Source: Ceratobasidium sp. AG-K
Taxonomy: Eukaryota; Basidiomycota; Agaricomycetes; Cantharellales; Ceratobasidiaceae
Assembly (NCBI GenBank): GCA_037039685.1
Contig: JAWNGF010000008.1
Coordinates: 620,001-684,000, forward strand
Reading direction: 5' to 3'
Length of the DNA stretch: 64,000 bases
Shown: in pieces, positions 45,314-57,605 of the stretch
Layout: every line of letters starts with the position of its first letter
How positions within the stretch are numbered: the first letter of the stretch is position 1
The notes under the pieces: model-generated
The model's database searches: none
What the model was told of the DNA's origin: nothing
Seen by the model: the letters and a program-made list of their open reading frames with translations, nothing else
Position numbers and translations under genes: made by a program

Positions 45314-46854
45314 CTTGGGAAATGTGTTGGGGTTTGTTGCGCGGAAAATCGAATAAAAACGCGCTGCGTCAAGTGAACGAAAAGTGTAAAGAGCGGTCTA
45401 CGCTGGAGTGGTGAGTGTGCGTGATGGACCGGCCGGTGCTCGAGAACGCTGGCGTTCTGCTCGTCGCGATCAGCCCCGATTCATTTCGACATTGACCGAC
45501 CTCTACTCACCTAGCAAAGAAAGAAATCCCAGTAAAGGGGAGAACGAATGAAAAAAAGAAACCGAAAAGAGAACGAAAAAAAGAGGCAAGAGGGAGAGAA
45601 GGTGAGGAACAAGTTCACCCAGGACTAGATCTAGTCCAAATGATCTGCAATAGGGTCCTATCGCCGTGCACGGAAGCTCACACGTGACGCCCTCGCAACG
45701 GCTATTTTCAGTGTAGCCGACGCATACACTTGACACTTGTTGTCCAGGAGATGCATCGACCGACGCAACCAAAACACTCGATTCCCCTTCCGAAGTACAT
45801 GTTTCGTCACTTTCCACGGCAAATTGCCTCCGAATGGGTCCACATTGGTCGCCTCAGGCCGTGAATTGGCATTCAAATTTTTGCACCGGTGCGCCATGTG
45901 CTTGACAACCTGCAACAAGAACGATTTGTATGTCCCTGTTCTAGTCCAGAACCACAAATGTCCCATTCATTGCTTTTGTATTCATCCGACAACGCGTGCC
46001 TTCCCTCGCGTAGAGTTCATTCGCCGATAGCGCGTTCCACCGTTTTCCATCAAAGTGCGAGATAAGAATAACCTTAAGCAGCAACCGATGCTGCGACTCG
46101 GGTTCGGGAGCATATAACTGATGACGCCGTTGATCCAGGCGCCAGGGAGTTATTGAGTGGCGACCCGCTCTGTGCCTAACGCGGCACAGAACACTCCAAC
46201 TCACGTTAGACCATCATTTGTTGTCGTGTTCCATCAAGGGGTTCCGTTTCCACATGAAATGAAAATGGCTGTAACTTTGATTTTGTCGGATTTAAAAGGT
46301 AAGATTGTGATGCGGGCGGTCAGCGGGAAAAACCACACCTTGGTTGTGGCAATAAATTTACTCGTTCTGACGTGCTCGACACTTTTGGTTCGACAAAAGC
46401 GGTCAGCGTTTTGGACTCGCCCGTCTAGCTGGGCAGTGATTTTGCATGTGCGGGTAGTCTCTCGAACCGGCAAAGTCCGATAGGGATGTGAGAGTTCCGG
46501 CGTTTTAGGCCTGTCAGTTGTGTGTCAAGAACAGTTCATAACGCACATACACGTACGGGCTGTATACATGTATCTTCAATATACGCCAATTAATACTCGA
46601 AGAGCGCGCTGCATCCTACCATATGCTCATATCAGGGTACTCGAGCGCCAATCAGATTCCTAGACGATTTACGGAGGGTTTGATGATAACCAGCCTCCAT
46701 CTCGAACGTGGTATGCCGCCGGAAGCCTCAAATTGACGTCGTAATACCAATACCGACAGAGCGCGAACCGTATCGGGGTTCAGCCAATCGTTGTTACAAA
46801 CGTTGACCATGTGCCACTGTGTGGACTAGACGGGCCGAATTCTTGTGATCTAAA
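45314..46854. other. Intergenic, nothing recognised
   Basis: About 1.5 kb upstream of the secreted-protein gene. A purine-rich run (45520-45600, minus strand CTTTTT-rich) may be a promoter tract. Short frames on both strands lack motifs. Confidence 0.4.
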
Positions 46855-47063
46855 CACCAAGAACTCATAGTCCAAAGCGCTGACCGTGACCGCTTTCAGC
46901 TATATTTTCACTGAACCTTATCTCCAGGGCTGACCGGGGGGGCAAATTGGCTCCACAACCATTTCAAACTTGTTGCTTTTGGTAAGAATTAACCCAAACT
47001 ATGCGTAAGATGCCTGAAGGCTAAGGCAATACGTCACTGAATCCGGCCATTTTCGGTTCAGCG
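46855..47063 (-). mobile_element. MITE-like repeat, copy 2 (about 209 bp)
   Basis: Diverged relative of 32584-32790 in the opposite orientation and almost the same length. Shared blocks are listed there. The homology is strongest at the ends and in the central C-run. Confidence 0.6.
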
Positions 47064-47865
47064 CGCATGTCACTAAGATTCAATTCCTCGGCCCCCAACA
47101 GTCTGCCCTTTATCTGTTCAAACGCTTATACTTTTGGATCGGATAAAGATGTATCACTAAGGAGTAGACTGGGTCGAAGAGTAACAGCAAAGTGCATGGA
47201 GGTTTATCCAAGGGCCTTATTCTGATGACTGTAGCTGTGTCAGCGCAAAGTAAAAGAGTGCACTTTTCCCAGGTTTCACTGCAATTACACCAATCCCCAC
47301 CGTTTCCGTATAATCGAGTTTGTAGGCCCCACTCGGATGCAGTACCAGGCGGGTATTTAGCAACCACCAGATAGGATGCTGTCTCGACTACTAATTTGAG
47401 CTTCTATCGCACCGTAGGTGGATCTGTCAGCAAGGCGAAGGCCTGGTGTTGTACTGGTGCACAGGATGGGGGATAAGCCATGATACTTGGTATTGATTTA
47501 TGTTATGTGCGTGAATGAAGTAGTCAAAATTAGTTGATGATATGCGTGAATGGTGCTGGCAAGGGCCGAAAAGCTGTGGGGAAAGCTCACGTGCGCTGTA
47601 ACGCAGATGTTCAATTCTTCCCCCAAGGGTATTTTAGCTGCACCTCCTTGGACTCACATCAACTAACCGTAGCCCTATATTATTCCTACTGCTGTCGGGG
47701 ACTGTCTCTCCCACCATTTACTTGGACCTCGGCGTGTTGGACACCATTGTAGAGGAGATATCGAGTCACATGTTCTGGGTTATATAAGAGTTGTATTTGT
47801 CTTGAAATGCATGTGTCCATGATATAACTGGCCGAGTGGCAACTCCTGCTTTGACTCTCGACAAA
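47064..47865. other. Intergenic, upstream of the third NACHT-WD40 gene
   Basis: No recognised gene or repeat. A TATATAAGAG box at about 47781 lies some 85 bp before the ATG of the next gene and could be its TATA element. Confidence 0.4.
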
Positions 47866-50800
47866 ATGGCGAATCCACCCTCTGACAGTTCAAAAAAACA
47901 GAGAGTTCACGATGTCCTTCAGAGGGGCATACGCTCGGCGAAAACGATCTTTCATCCGGGCTCAATATCTCGCACATCGGCCAATCGTCTGGGAAGTTCG
48001 ACAGCCTTCCCTCATCCATTGCCTTCTCGCTCGTCATCTCCTATTTTACATGGAACTCCCGCAACTGCACCCACTACCGAGTCTTTTTCACAAACAGCTT
48101 CGATTCTGGTGCCTACTGGAGCGCATGAAGAGACAACAGAGTCAAGGACTCAATCAACCCAAAACCCTAACCATCTGTCCCAAGAGAAATTCAAAAAAGC
48201 AGGAAGCGCTGCGTGGGAAAGCCTTGGTTTATCGCTTCAACTGCTAGAGAAAAGCTCGGGGATCTTTCCGCCGCTTAAATCGGCCGTCAGTGAGTTCAAT
48301 GATAGCCTTCATATAGTACGGGTTAGTATTGAAGTGAAATGTTGAGGGCAAGAAACTAAATGTCCATCTAGGTGGCGGCGGAAAACCGGGATGATTATGA
48401 GCAAATTGCCTCGGAACTTGATGCCCTAGTTCAAACGTTAGATCAATATGCGAGCGAGTTTAGCGCGGAGGACCTTAGTGGGAGTATTGGGAACATATGC
48501 TTGTAGGTTTGGGGCATTCTGGGGTTACGTTCGGCTTTACTAACTAAGGCCATAGAGCTATTGAAGAGCAGGTCAAACACATCAAAAAACAACAAAATCA
48601 CAGCAAGACGAGACGGATACTTGAATCGCCAGAGGATAGCACAGATGTATTACAGTCTTACTGCCATATTGAATCATCGTTTTCGGCAATTACAGGTAGG
48701 AGGGCCAGGTTACGAACTTGGAATATTAAGTTTAATTTGCTCAAATTACCTCATTGGTACGCAGAATAACCTTAGCCTTTGCATCTTGCGAAATACCAGG
48801 GAGCAGCTTGAGGTTCCAATCTCTACTCATGGGTTAATTTGAATACAGGTTGACTTCCTTGATTGCAGATGACCATAATCCAAAGCATGTCGCCTGAGGA
48901 GGACGCTCAATATAATTCTGGCCTTTCAACAATAGTCAAGCGGCGTGGTTGCACCCCAGCAACACGTGAAGCGGTGCTGGCGGACCTTCGTAACTGGGTT
49001 GACGACCCGAATGCCGCCAAGGTATATTGGATGAATGGCATGGCAGGAACCGGCAAAACGACAATAGCATACAGCCTGTGTAAGTGGCTTGAAGACAATA
49101 GGCAACTTGGTGCAAGCTTCTTTTGCTCTTGAGTCTTGGCCTCATGCAGAAACACAAGCCGGATTGCGCCTACCATTGCGTGTCAACTATCCCGTTACTC
49201 CCCTTCATTCCGTTCGAAATTGTTTGGGATTCTCAAGGCAGACCAAGGAACTAGCAAACTCAACGTCGTGGATCAATTCGATAAGCTTATTGCAACGCCG
49301 TTACTGGAGGTTAAAAACTCGATTCCAGGCGGCGTAGTAATCGTGGTGGATGCACTGGAAGAGTGCAAAGATACCCACGGAGTGGGATTGATCCTTGCGA
49401 CTCTATTGAGACTTGCACCGGTTCTGCCAGTCAAGTTCTTCCTGGCGAGCCGACCAGAGCCGATAATCCAGAATAAAATGGTTTCTTCGAGCGACTTTCT
49501 GCCAACTGTACTCCGACTCCATAATATCAAGGACTCAGTTGTGAAGGAGGATATCAAGAAGTATCTGGTGGAAGCCCTTGATCTTATGCCATCCCCTCCG
49601 TCCCAAGGACAAATTGAACAACTCGCAGAGCGCGCCGGGAAAGCTCTTTATTTACGCCACCACTCTTGTCCATTATATCCTCCCTGAAGCCCTACCAGTA
49701 AACTTGTGCACCCGGCTGGAGACCATGCTAAAGACAGAGCCACGCTCCAACAGAGACGCCCGCAGCGCACGGAGGTACAAGGTGCTTGACGAGTTGTACT
49801 TGATAATACTTCTAGCAGCATTCAACGAGTCACTGGAGGAAACGGAAATAGAGGTCATCAGACTTGTCCTCTGGACAGTTGTATGCGCAAAAGAGCCCAT
49901 GACCACCAACACCCTGGCATCGTTACTTGTGCTTACCGATCAGGAGGTATTTTTGGCAGTCCAACCGCTTCAGTCAGTACTACACGTCTCTGACAACGAA
50001 GTGATTTCTACTCTGCATGCGTCTTTCCCCGAATATCTCCTCAGCACATTGAGGTCCGGAGATTTCCACTGCAACGAGAGTCTTCATAGTGGGCTACTTG
50101 CTAGTCAATGTTTTCAGGTGATGGAGAGCCAACTACGGTTCAATATCTGTAATATTCGTTCGTCTTTTGTCTTTGACGAGGATGTGCCAGACTTAGACCA
50201 GCGGATTGCCGAATCAATTTCCCCAGTTCTATTCTACGCATGCCGATTTTGGAGTGAACACTTGCAGCTATTGGGCTTCTCGAAAGATCTCCACATTCAA
50301 TTTATCGACTTTCTATCCAGCCGGCTTTTGTTTTGGATGGAGGTACTGAATATAAAACGATGCATTGCGATGGGCGCGTCAGTAATACTTCGGGCACAGG
50401 CCTGGCTCCACGTAAGTCATGCTAGCTCATTATTTCAACATTTGCGGTAACACCGAAACAGGCCAGCAAAAATCCAATTATAACTCCAGCTCACATTGGG
50501 TCGCTGATGCGAAAGAGTTTGTTCTTCGCTTTATTTCCAGCGCGTGCAGTCGCAGTACTCCTCATATATACATTTCCGCCTTGCCGTTTACTTCGAAATC
50601 GAGCTGGGTGTATACCCAATACTGGCAACATACGCGGGGTTTGACGGACGTGAAGGGGACGGCAATAGCCCAGGATGATTATGCTGCATTAGCAAGATGG
50701 GAGGCAGGCTCCAAAGTTCTTACTGTGCAGTTCTCTCCTGATGGTACTCGAATTGTCTCCGGGTCTGTTGACGGCATCATCCAAATATGGGACACTCTAA

Positions 50801-52832
50801 CGGGCAGCCTTTCGGTCGGACCTTTCCAAGGCAACATGGGCTCGGTAAATGCTGTAGCGTTTGCCCCCGATGGCACCCGCGTTGTCTCCGGAGATAGCAG
50901 TGGCTCCGTCCAATTGTGGAACGCCTTAACAGGCGAGTGCATCATCGGAACTTCTCAGAAGCACGCCCTATCGGTCAACTCGGTGGCCTACTCTCCCAAC
51001 GGTGCTCTAATTGTCTCTGGCTCCGAGGATGAAACTATCAGATTGTGGGACGCTCAAAGTGGTGACTTAGTTGTCGGACCTATTCAAACCTGGGCGTTCT
51101 CAGTTAATTCAGTCGCATTTTCTCCTAATGGCGCTCACATTGTTTCTAGCACTGTTGATTCGGCCATTCAAGTGTGGGATACTTCAACTGGGAAGCTGAT
51201 TATTGGGAATTCTAAGCTTGACAAGGACTGGGCCAACTCAGCTAGGTGGCTCCTAAAAGGGTTAGTACTATGCCTGTTTGCACGTATTATCCCGGCTCAT
51301 CACTCGCCGTTTAGGATGTTCAACTCACTATGACCCCATTCAGAAGACATTTCGTTTCAGCAACATCAGTAGCGTTCTCGCCCGACGGCGCATACATTGT
51401 CTCCGGTTCTAATGATTGGTCCGTCATTGTGTGGAATGCCCTCACGGGTGACGTTGTTGGTGAACCTTTGCGAGGCCATATCGACTTCGTCACCTCAGTC
51501 TCATTCTCTCCCAGCGGTACTAGCATCGCCTCAAGTTCCTACGACAAGACGGTTAGGCTATGGGACGCATCGACTAGGAAGCCTATTGCTATCTTTCAAG
51601 GGCACACTGAGGGGGTTAACTCAGTGACCTTCTCGCCGGATGGCGCACGTCTTGTGTCTGGCTCTGATGACTGCACACTTCGAATATGGGACACGCAGGC
51701 CACAAGCCTGGCCGCTAGACCGCTTCGAGGCCGACCTCCCCCCATCACCTCAGATTCAGAAGTGCCGTTCGGTGACAAGAATCTCCAGCCACCTAGTATA
51801 AAATTGAGTGAAATAGCGGCTAGGAGATTCAAAGGCCCTCCTGTGGTTGCCTTTGCCCTCAATGGTACACAAATTATAGCTGTTTCTAGCAAAATGCTCG
51901 ACTACACGGATCTGGCGGAAAATACGTCCAATGCCTTTCTGATGATTTTCACTGCTCAAGTGTGGGATGTACGGACTGGCGACTTGTTATCGGAGTTGGT
52001 CCAGAAAAACGTTGAATTACCATCCATTAGCTCTGCCGCTCATCCTGAAGGGGGATATCCTATCCCCCCTCTGCCTAATGATTCCAGTCAAACATACGAG
52101 CCATATTGTGCGAACACCACCCCTCCCTCCCCCGACAACAGTATTATAACTTTGTTGTCACTCGATGGTGCCCTCGTGGCTACTCTCAACACCTACGAGA
52201 AGAAGACGACCACTCAAATCTGTGATGCAAACACCGGCACTCTCGTTTTCGGGCCTTTCGAATTGGACTCGAGTCTCGATAATTGGGTCACACGATCTCC
52301 TGACCGTCTTCTCGAAGTTATTGCATCTGGAAACGACATCGAAGTTCATGATTCGCATACAGGTACCCCCATCACCAAGCTTCTCAAAGGGCATACGAAG
52401 CCAGTTGCCACAATGGCAGCATCATATGATGGCTCTTGCATTGTTTCAAGTGATTCAGAGGGCAACATTCGGGTTTGGACGGTGCGCGCTGGAAGCGGCG
52501 ATATCCCCGAGTCTATCCGAAATGAGTCCTACTCGACCCTCATCTTGTCGCCGCCCATGGCCACCAAAAGTGTCCCCGGCGCTGATCATGCAGCCGATTC
52601 CCCGTCCCGGACCCCAGACATTATCAACATTTTGAATAGAGATTGGGATATTGGTGGTGACGGTTGGATTACCGCTAACAACATCCCGATTTTATGGGTG
52701 CCGCTCGATTTTGCCAACTGTATGCCACGCTGTCCTCATCGTATGGTAATTGGCCATCATGGCTCAATTGTGATCGATAGCTGGGACATTCTGCTCGGCG
52801 AGAGATGGTCCGAATGTTATTCCCCACAATAA
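47866..52832 (+). pseudogene. Third NACHT-WD40 (NLR-like) gene, with a nonsense codon and a frameshift
   Basis: Exon 1 (47866-48321) starts MANPPSDSSKKQRV and ends in a helical segment (SGIFPPLKSAVSEF). Linker exons follow (48372-48508, about 48554-48692, 48768-48811). The NACHT exon from 48869 has Walker A GMAGTGKTTIAYS and Walker B VIVVDALEEC. A TGA at 49130-49132 interrupts FFCS-VLASC where an Arg is expected (CGA to TGA). At about 49641-49646 the frame shifts by one base within the segment that should read GK-LFIYAT. WD repeats lie at 50700-51220 and 51360-51710, with a join near 51260-51320 that does not resolve cleanly. A less regular segment and one more WD unit (52400-52490) precede a C-terminal cap (GDGWITANN, GERWSECYSPQ). 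With two lesions before the propeller it should not make a full protein as drawn; an indel error cannot be excluded for the second. Confidence 0.8.
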
Positions 52833-53699
52833 ACTGTGCAATCGTCGTCTTGACGTTCTCCCATTCGCGGGTTACTGGACTGCACCTCTGTAACTGACTG
52901 TCGCGCCTTGGTAATGACGCGAGTTAACTGTATGTATGCATCTATATTCTGTTGTCTAACATAGATCAAACATGTGCAAAAAATATTAGGGAAGATGTTG
53001 GGGCGTGATGCCGGCCTGCGCCTCAACCTGAAGGGGCCTCAAGGCTAAATGACTTGAAAGCACGGAGTATATATCGCCTTGGAGTCCCTATGCTATCCGA
53101 CCCATGGCCTGTGCACAAAACAGGGGGATTTTGTTTAGGTAGAAATTGTATAGTATTAATTGTTGTGTGTGAACTACTCGATGAGGAGACGGGTGTATCT
53201 AGCAGTCAGCTGGAATGTGTTTACCAAATGTGTGCGGGTGCTCCCACAATGAAGTGGAAATAAACGAGCGAAAACATTATCCCTCAGCAAAGTCGACGCG
53301 CCTCATTTGCGCGCGTTCTCATATCCGCCCTGTCTAAATTAGCCCAGCACTCATCGAGATATCCCGGAATTACGCCCCAAGCCCTGTATGTATGCGCCGC
53401 AACATACGTCCTAATCAGCTTCGAATCAACGTGCTCGGAGACATAGCCATGCCGAAAGGCGTAAATGAGCGCTCTCTATTTGCTGACTCATCCAGAAGCT
53501 CAGATCCGAGCCGACGCCAAGGCTGCCTTGCAGAGTTGATTTTTCACGCGGATGGCAATTTCCAAACCCCCTGGTAGCCCCTATGTCACGGCAAGCTACA
53601 AAAACCCAGCTTCAAGTCCCAGCTTAACTCCCAACTCCTACTCCCCTACGGATTTATCTGCCCGCACAGTTGAAAACGGTAAGTCGTCTCTAGGTTGCG
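52833..53699. other. Intergenic, nothing recognised
   Basis: 3' flank of the NACHT-WD40 gene and unassigned sequence. No supported frame. Confidence 0.4.
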
Positions 53700-54045
53700 T
53701 CAATCAACATTGCTGATCCATTGATGGGCAGTGCCCGTAATATCCTTTCGACACCTAGGATTCTCCCCTCGCCGCTGTCCCTATAGTAGGCCCCCGCTTC
53801 GTAGTTCTGATGCTCGGTTCGGCACCTGTACTCGCCAGTTTCTCGACTGGCCACTCAGACTGCACGTCCGAGTCTAGGTTCTTGTTGCGGGATTCCCTAG
53901 TGTTTGAGTGTAGCGGATTTTCGCTCCGAGAGGGAGAAACCAAGGTCCGGGCCCTCGTTGCACTCTGTGCACGAGAGCTACCGGTCAAAGGTTAGGCAAT
54001 TCAAACGGCTGGCAATCTCCAATGAGTGCCAGAACGATTGAAGTT
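53700..54045 (+). repeat. Tandem block, unit 1
   Basis: Direct repeat with 54090-54440. The core (about 53757-53985 versus 54145-54373) is about 95 percent identical by eye, including CCGCTGTCCCTATAGTAGGC and TTCTCGACTGGCCACTCAGA. The flanks (TTGCTGAT before; AACGGCTGG and GAG.GCCAGA after) are more diverged. No coding capacity is evident. Confidence 0.85.
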
Positions 54046-54089
54046 TGCTGCACCACGCACCGTCGAAACCAGTAGGTCCTCTACATAAG

Positions 54090-54440
54090 CGGCTGCCAAT
54101 TCTTGCTGATGTGGTCACCGTAGCACCTGTGACATCCTCTAGGCCCCTAGGGTTCTCTCCTCGCCGCTGTCCCTATAGTAGGCCCCCGCTTCGTAGTTCC
54201 GATGCTCTGTTCGGCACCTGTACTCGCCAGTTTCTCGACTGGCCACTCAGACTGCACGTCCGAGTCTAGGTTCTTGTTGCGGGATTCCCTAATGTCTGAG
54301 TGTAGCGGATTTTCGCTCCGAGAGGGGGAAACCAAGGTCCGGGCCCTCTTTGCACTCTGTGTAGGAGAGCTACCGGTGAGGCTGAACGGTCAGGTATCTC
54401 GAACGGCTGGTGATCTCGAACGAGCGCCAGAGCGGGCAGT
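54090..54440 (+). repeat. Tandem block, unit 2
   Basis: Second copy of the block at 53700-54045, offset by 388 bp. It differs from unit 1 by about a dozen substitutions in the core. Confidence 0.85.
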
Positions 54441-56140
54441 GGTCGATCGAAAGCGAGCATGATCAAGACCCTCGAGTCGTAAACGGGTTCTATAAATTTG
54501 TGCTTCTATCCCCATGCGACAGTTGACACTACCCTGGATCGTCAGCCCAATTCATGAGTTGAGTGATTTCAGTTCCTAGGCTTCTTTACTATGCATGCAA
54601 TGACGGTTTTGTTTACGGATACCAACGATGGAACCGCGTACACCAATCAATTTGAGCCGATAGATCTGTAAGAGATCGTTTAACGCACCGCGTTCCGTTT
54701 AATATAACCAAACGCATCATTCTCAGGTCCGTCGTATACCGCGGAACAACACACCTGGGGCGCGAAGTTTGTCTGGGTTTGCTTGTCCCAATGATGATGC
54801 TGACTTGTCCGTCTCCGTTGCATCCTATATGTCTGAGCGGACAGTTCGGTCTGAGGGTCGGGTGTTTTGCTACCAGCGACTATCCGAGCCAGCGTCGGGC
54901 CACGGCACATGGTGCCTTACTGTGAACGCCGGAGGCTGCAATCTGTAGCTCCAACGCAGGTGAGCAATGTTTGGTTCTTCGCTCGCACGCCCTGTGTACT
55001 CATGTGCGGGCATCTAGTTGCTCTAATAAGCTTTAGGTGGTATGTTTAGGTGGATCTTGAGGTTCGGTTGACGGTAAGGAGTATCGGAGGGCGCAGAGGA
55101 AAGGAATTATTTTTGACGGGGGCTGAATGTTGATGTATGCGCGCAGCTTGGTTCTTGTTCGCTATTTTCTTTCTTTTCTTTTTGTCTTTCTTTTTGTGTT
55201 TGTACATTTTGGCCATGACTACACCATTCTTCTGTACTTGGTGAGCAGGAAGGTCAATTCTGTAACACAACACTCGACCATGGATGAGTACTTTGGTCGT
55301 GGCCACCGAAGTATTGGCACGGATATCGAGTTGGTGCCCATGAGGAAGAAAGAAAGCCTCGCTACGAGTTGAATTGCTTACCCCGTCTCGGTCACGATTA
55401 TGAAGCATGGACCACACAACCAGCTATATAGCTGAAACCAATATGGTTCCAGTTGCCCAGAGCGACACCACCGTTGCAATGGGGCGACCCAGTTTGGTGA
55501 GAATAGAAAAAGGGGAGAAAAGGCGAGGAAACGCGGAAAGCACTCTGTAAATGGAAGCGGTATCCTATTTCATTCTTCACGACTCAAATAGACCTTAGTA
55601 TGAGACTGACCTAGACTATTTTGTTATAAATTACCAAGAGGTGGTAGTAATGGTCAACTCCTCCGTATGAGCGAGGTGACATGTCATCTCCGATGATGTT
55701 TAGCTAGTAATAAAACGCTTTGACTCTAACATACACAGCCTGGCATTCTTTCCTTCGATTCCCGTGTGTTGGCACTACCGGACCCTCTAAGGGCTGGGCA
55801 CAAGCCCTCCACACAGCTACATGCATTTGGCGATGTTTGTTCACCTACTTTACGGCCACCCCGTGTCAAGGGGGCTAGTGATTGGGTGCAGAAATAGCGC
55901 TTCAAAGCACGTTGAATACATATTGCAATGCAAAGGCAAAAGTTACAGGAGACCTCGACGTGAATCTGAGTTTGATCCATTCATGCTCCTTCCTTGACCA
56001 TGCAGACATCTAGTGATCTCAAAATAACCTTGGAGAGCTTCTCTTCTCCGACATCTATACTGTCGCAAAGCCTTGGGAGCTCGAACTTCATGGTACCGAC
56101 TTGAGCCACCATGCGGTAAACTTTGCGGGTGGTTGTTCCG
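54441..56140. other. Gene-poor stretch with a pyrimidine tract
   Basis: No supported gene. A T/C-rich tract (55160-55205) of TTTCTTTC type stands out. Short frames on both strands have no recognisable motif. Confidence 0.4.
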
Positions 56141-57092
56141 CTAGCGATAACCTCCGGTCGGGGGGGTCATCTCCGGTAGGGCGATCCGAGTCCCATGGCA
56201 ATAGCCTGGACATGCACGCATACGTCAGCTTAGATGGAACGGTATGACATGATGATATTCATACCTTCCAGGATTGCGCGGTAGCTAATCCCGCGCCAGA
56301 TCATCCAACCCGTCGAGCTTGTACCCAGATTCGAGTTTACCGACGGGCTCGGGGCTTGGGCCCTCTGCCTCTTCGCCTGTCGGTCTTCAGAAGTGACACT
56401 CCGGTCTACATCAGGCGAATCGACTTCAGGAGTACCCCGTCCTAACGTCGGGGACGGTGGTAATATCGGTCCTACTTCAGACTCGGATAGGCGGGCAATC
56501 GACGTATCGGCTCCAGGATAGGCACGCTTCTTGCCCTTTGAGGCGGTGGGCTTGAAGCGGTTGGCGACAATCCCAGGGAGGCTGGGGGGACCAGAAAGCG
56601 GGCCTAGTGCTTCGAAGAACAACTTGCGCCGGAGGAACTCGGCCGATGGTGCCGGTCGTGAGACCAGCGCCATTGGAGTGTTGACAACTGGTGCTGACTG
56701 AGGCTTGGCATTGCTCGATGAGGATACTGGAGAACTAGATGGAGGAGGAGGGAGAAGCGCAGTGCTCGACTGGGACTTCAAGAATTCAACTATCCCTGAC
56801 TGATAGGCACGTTTGTATAGAGTGTCCATAGCCTCTTGAGGCCCTCCGAACGACTTGATCGAACCACATACGAATCTAAATGTGAGTGTAGCTGTTATCG
56901 CTACAAAATTATCAGAATGCCTCATTTAACGGGAATAATCCATCAAAAAGACGCACAGCCTCCGCGCACATACGTTTTTGCCAAGTACATGGCTCCCTTT
57001 GGCGCTCGACGCTTGTTTCTGCAGTATGACCGCTTCACAAGGTCTTACATCTCGTCCCTCATTGCTATATAGTCCGGTAAGGGCTCCTGCAT
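56141..57092 (-). CDS. Unrecognised Ser/Pro-rich protein, probably nuclear
   Basis: Exons chain from ATG 57092 (MQEPLPDYIAMRDEM) through two short introns to a long exon (about 56285-56905) and a last exon ending in TAG at 56141-56143. Visible features: a possible helix (ALDTLYK-like MDTLYKRAYQSGIVEFLKSQ), poly-Pro and poly-Ser (LPPPPSSSPVSSSS), a basic patch (ASKGKKRAYPG), and RQAKRQRAQA, a plausible nuclear localisation signal. No domain is recognised. The start exon is inferred from splice phase and is the weakest part. It could be the 3' portion of a larger gene including 57606-58443, but the gap between them would be long for this genome. Confidence 0.5.
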
Positions 57093-57605
57093 AATCTGAG
57101 AGATCCAAGGGTATTTGTGGGGGGTAGTTGGAGGAAGTATTGAGGTTAGAGGCGTGTTAAATAGGGGTTCAGTGAGCGTTGAGAGTTGAAACGAGTGTTA
57201 ACAGGATGATACGCGTGAAAAAATTTCAATATACACAACAAGAGCAGCAAAGTACTTGAATAAAGAGAATGGTAGAGGTGAAGACGGACGGACGGAGTGC
57301 AGGCGTATACCTGGGTTAAATAGGGGGTAGGGATAAGCCAGGGCTGTCACGTGAGGCTAGGAGGGGTGCTGATGCTCCAGCAGCTATGTTGCCTGTATGC
57401 ATATGGGTCCACAAGCAGTCTGTGATAACCCAAATGCGTTACTGTATATGAAAGCTCACTCAGATCCTCCAACAGACTCTGACGTGACATTAGGGTGTGC
57501 TTGCGCGCATGTATTCAAGCTTAATCATTTTAACTGTGGCATAGCTCAGGATGAATTACAGTGAGATGTATTATAATGATAACAAGATATTAGATCTCAA
57601 TCTAC
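57093..57605. other. Spacer between two unrecognised genes
   Basis: About 510 bp. No coding frame; a T-rich promoter-like stretch (TTTTTTCACGCG on the minus strand near 57210-57225) is consistent with a 5' UTR of the downstream gene. Confidence 0.4.
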
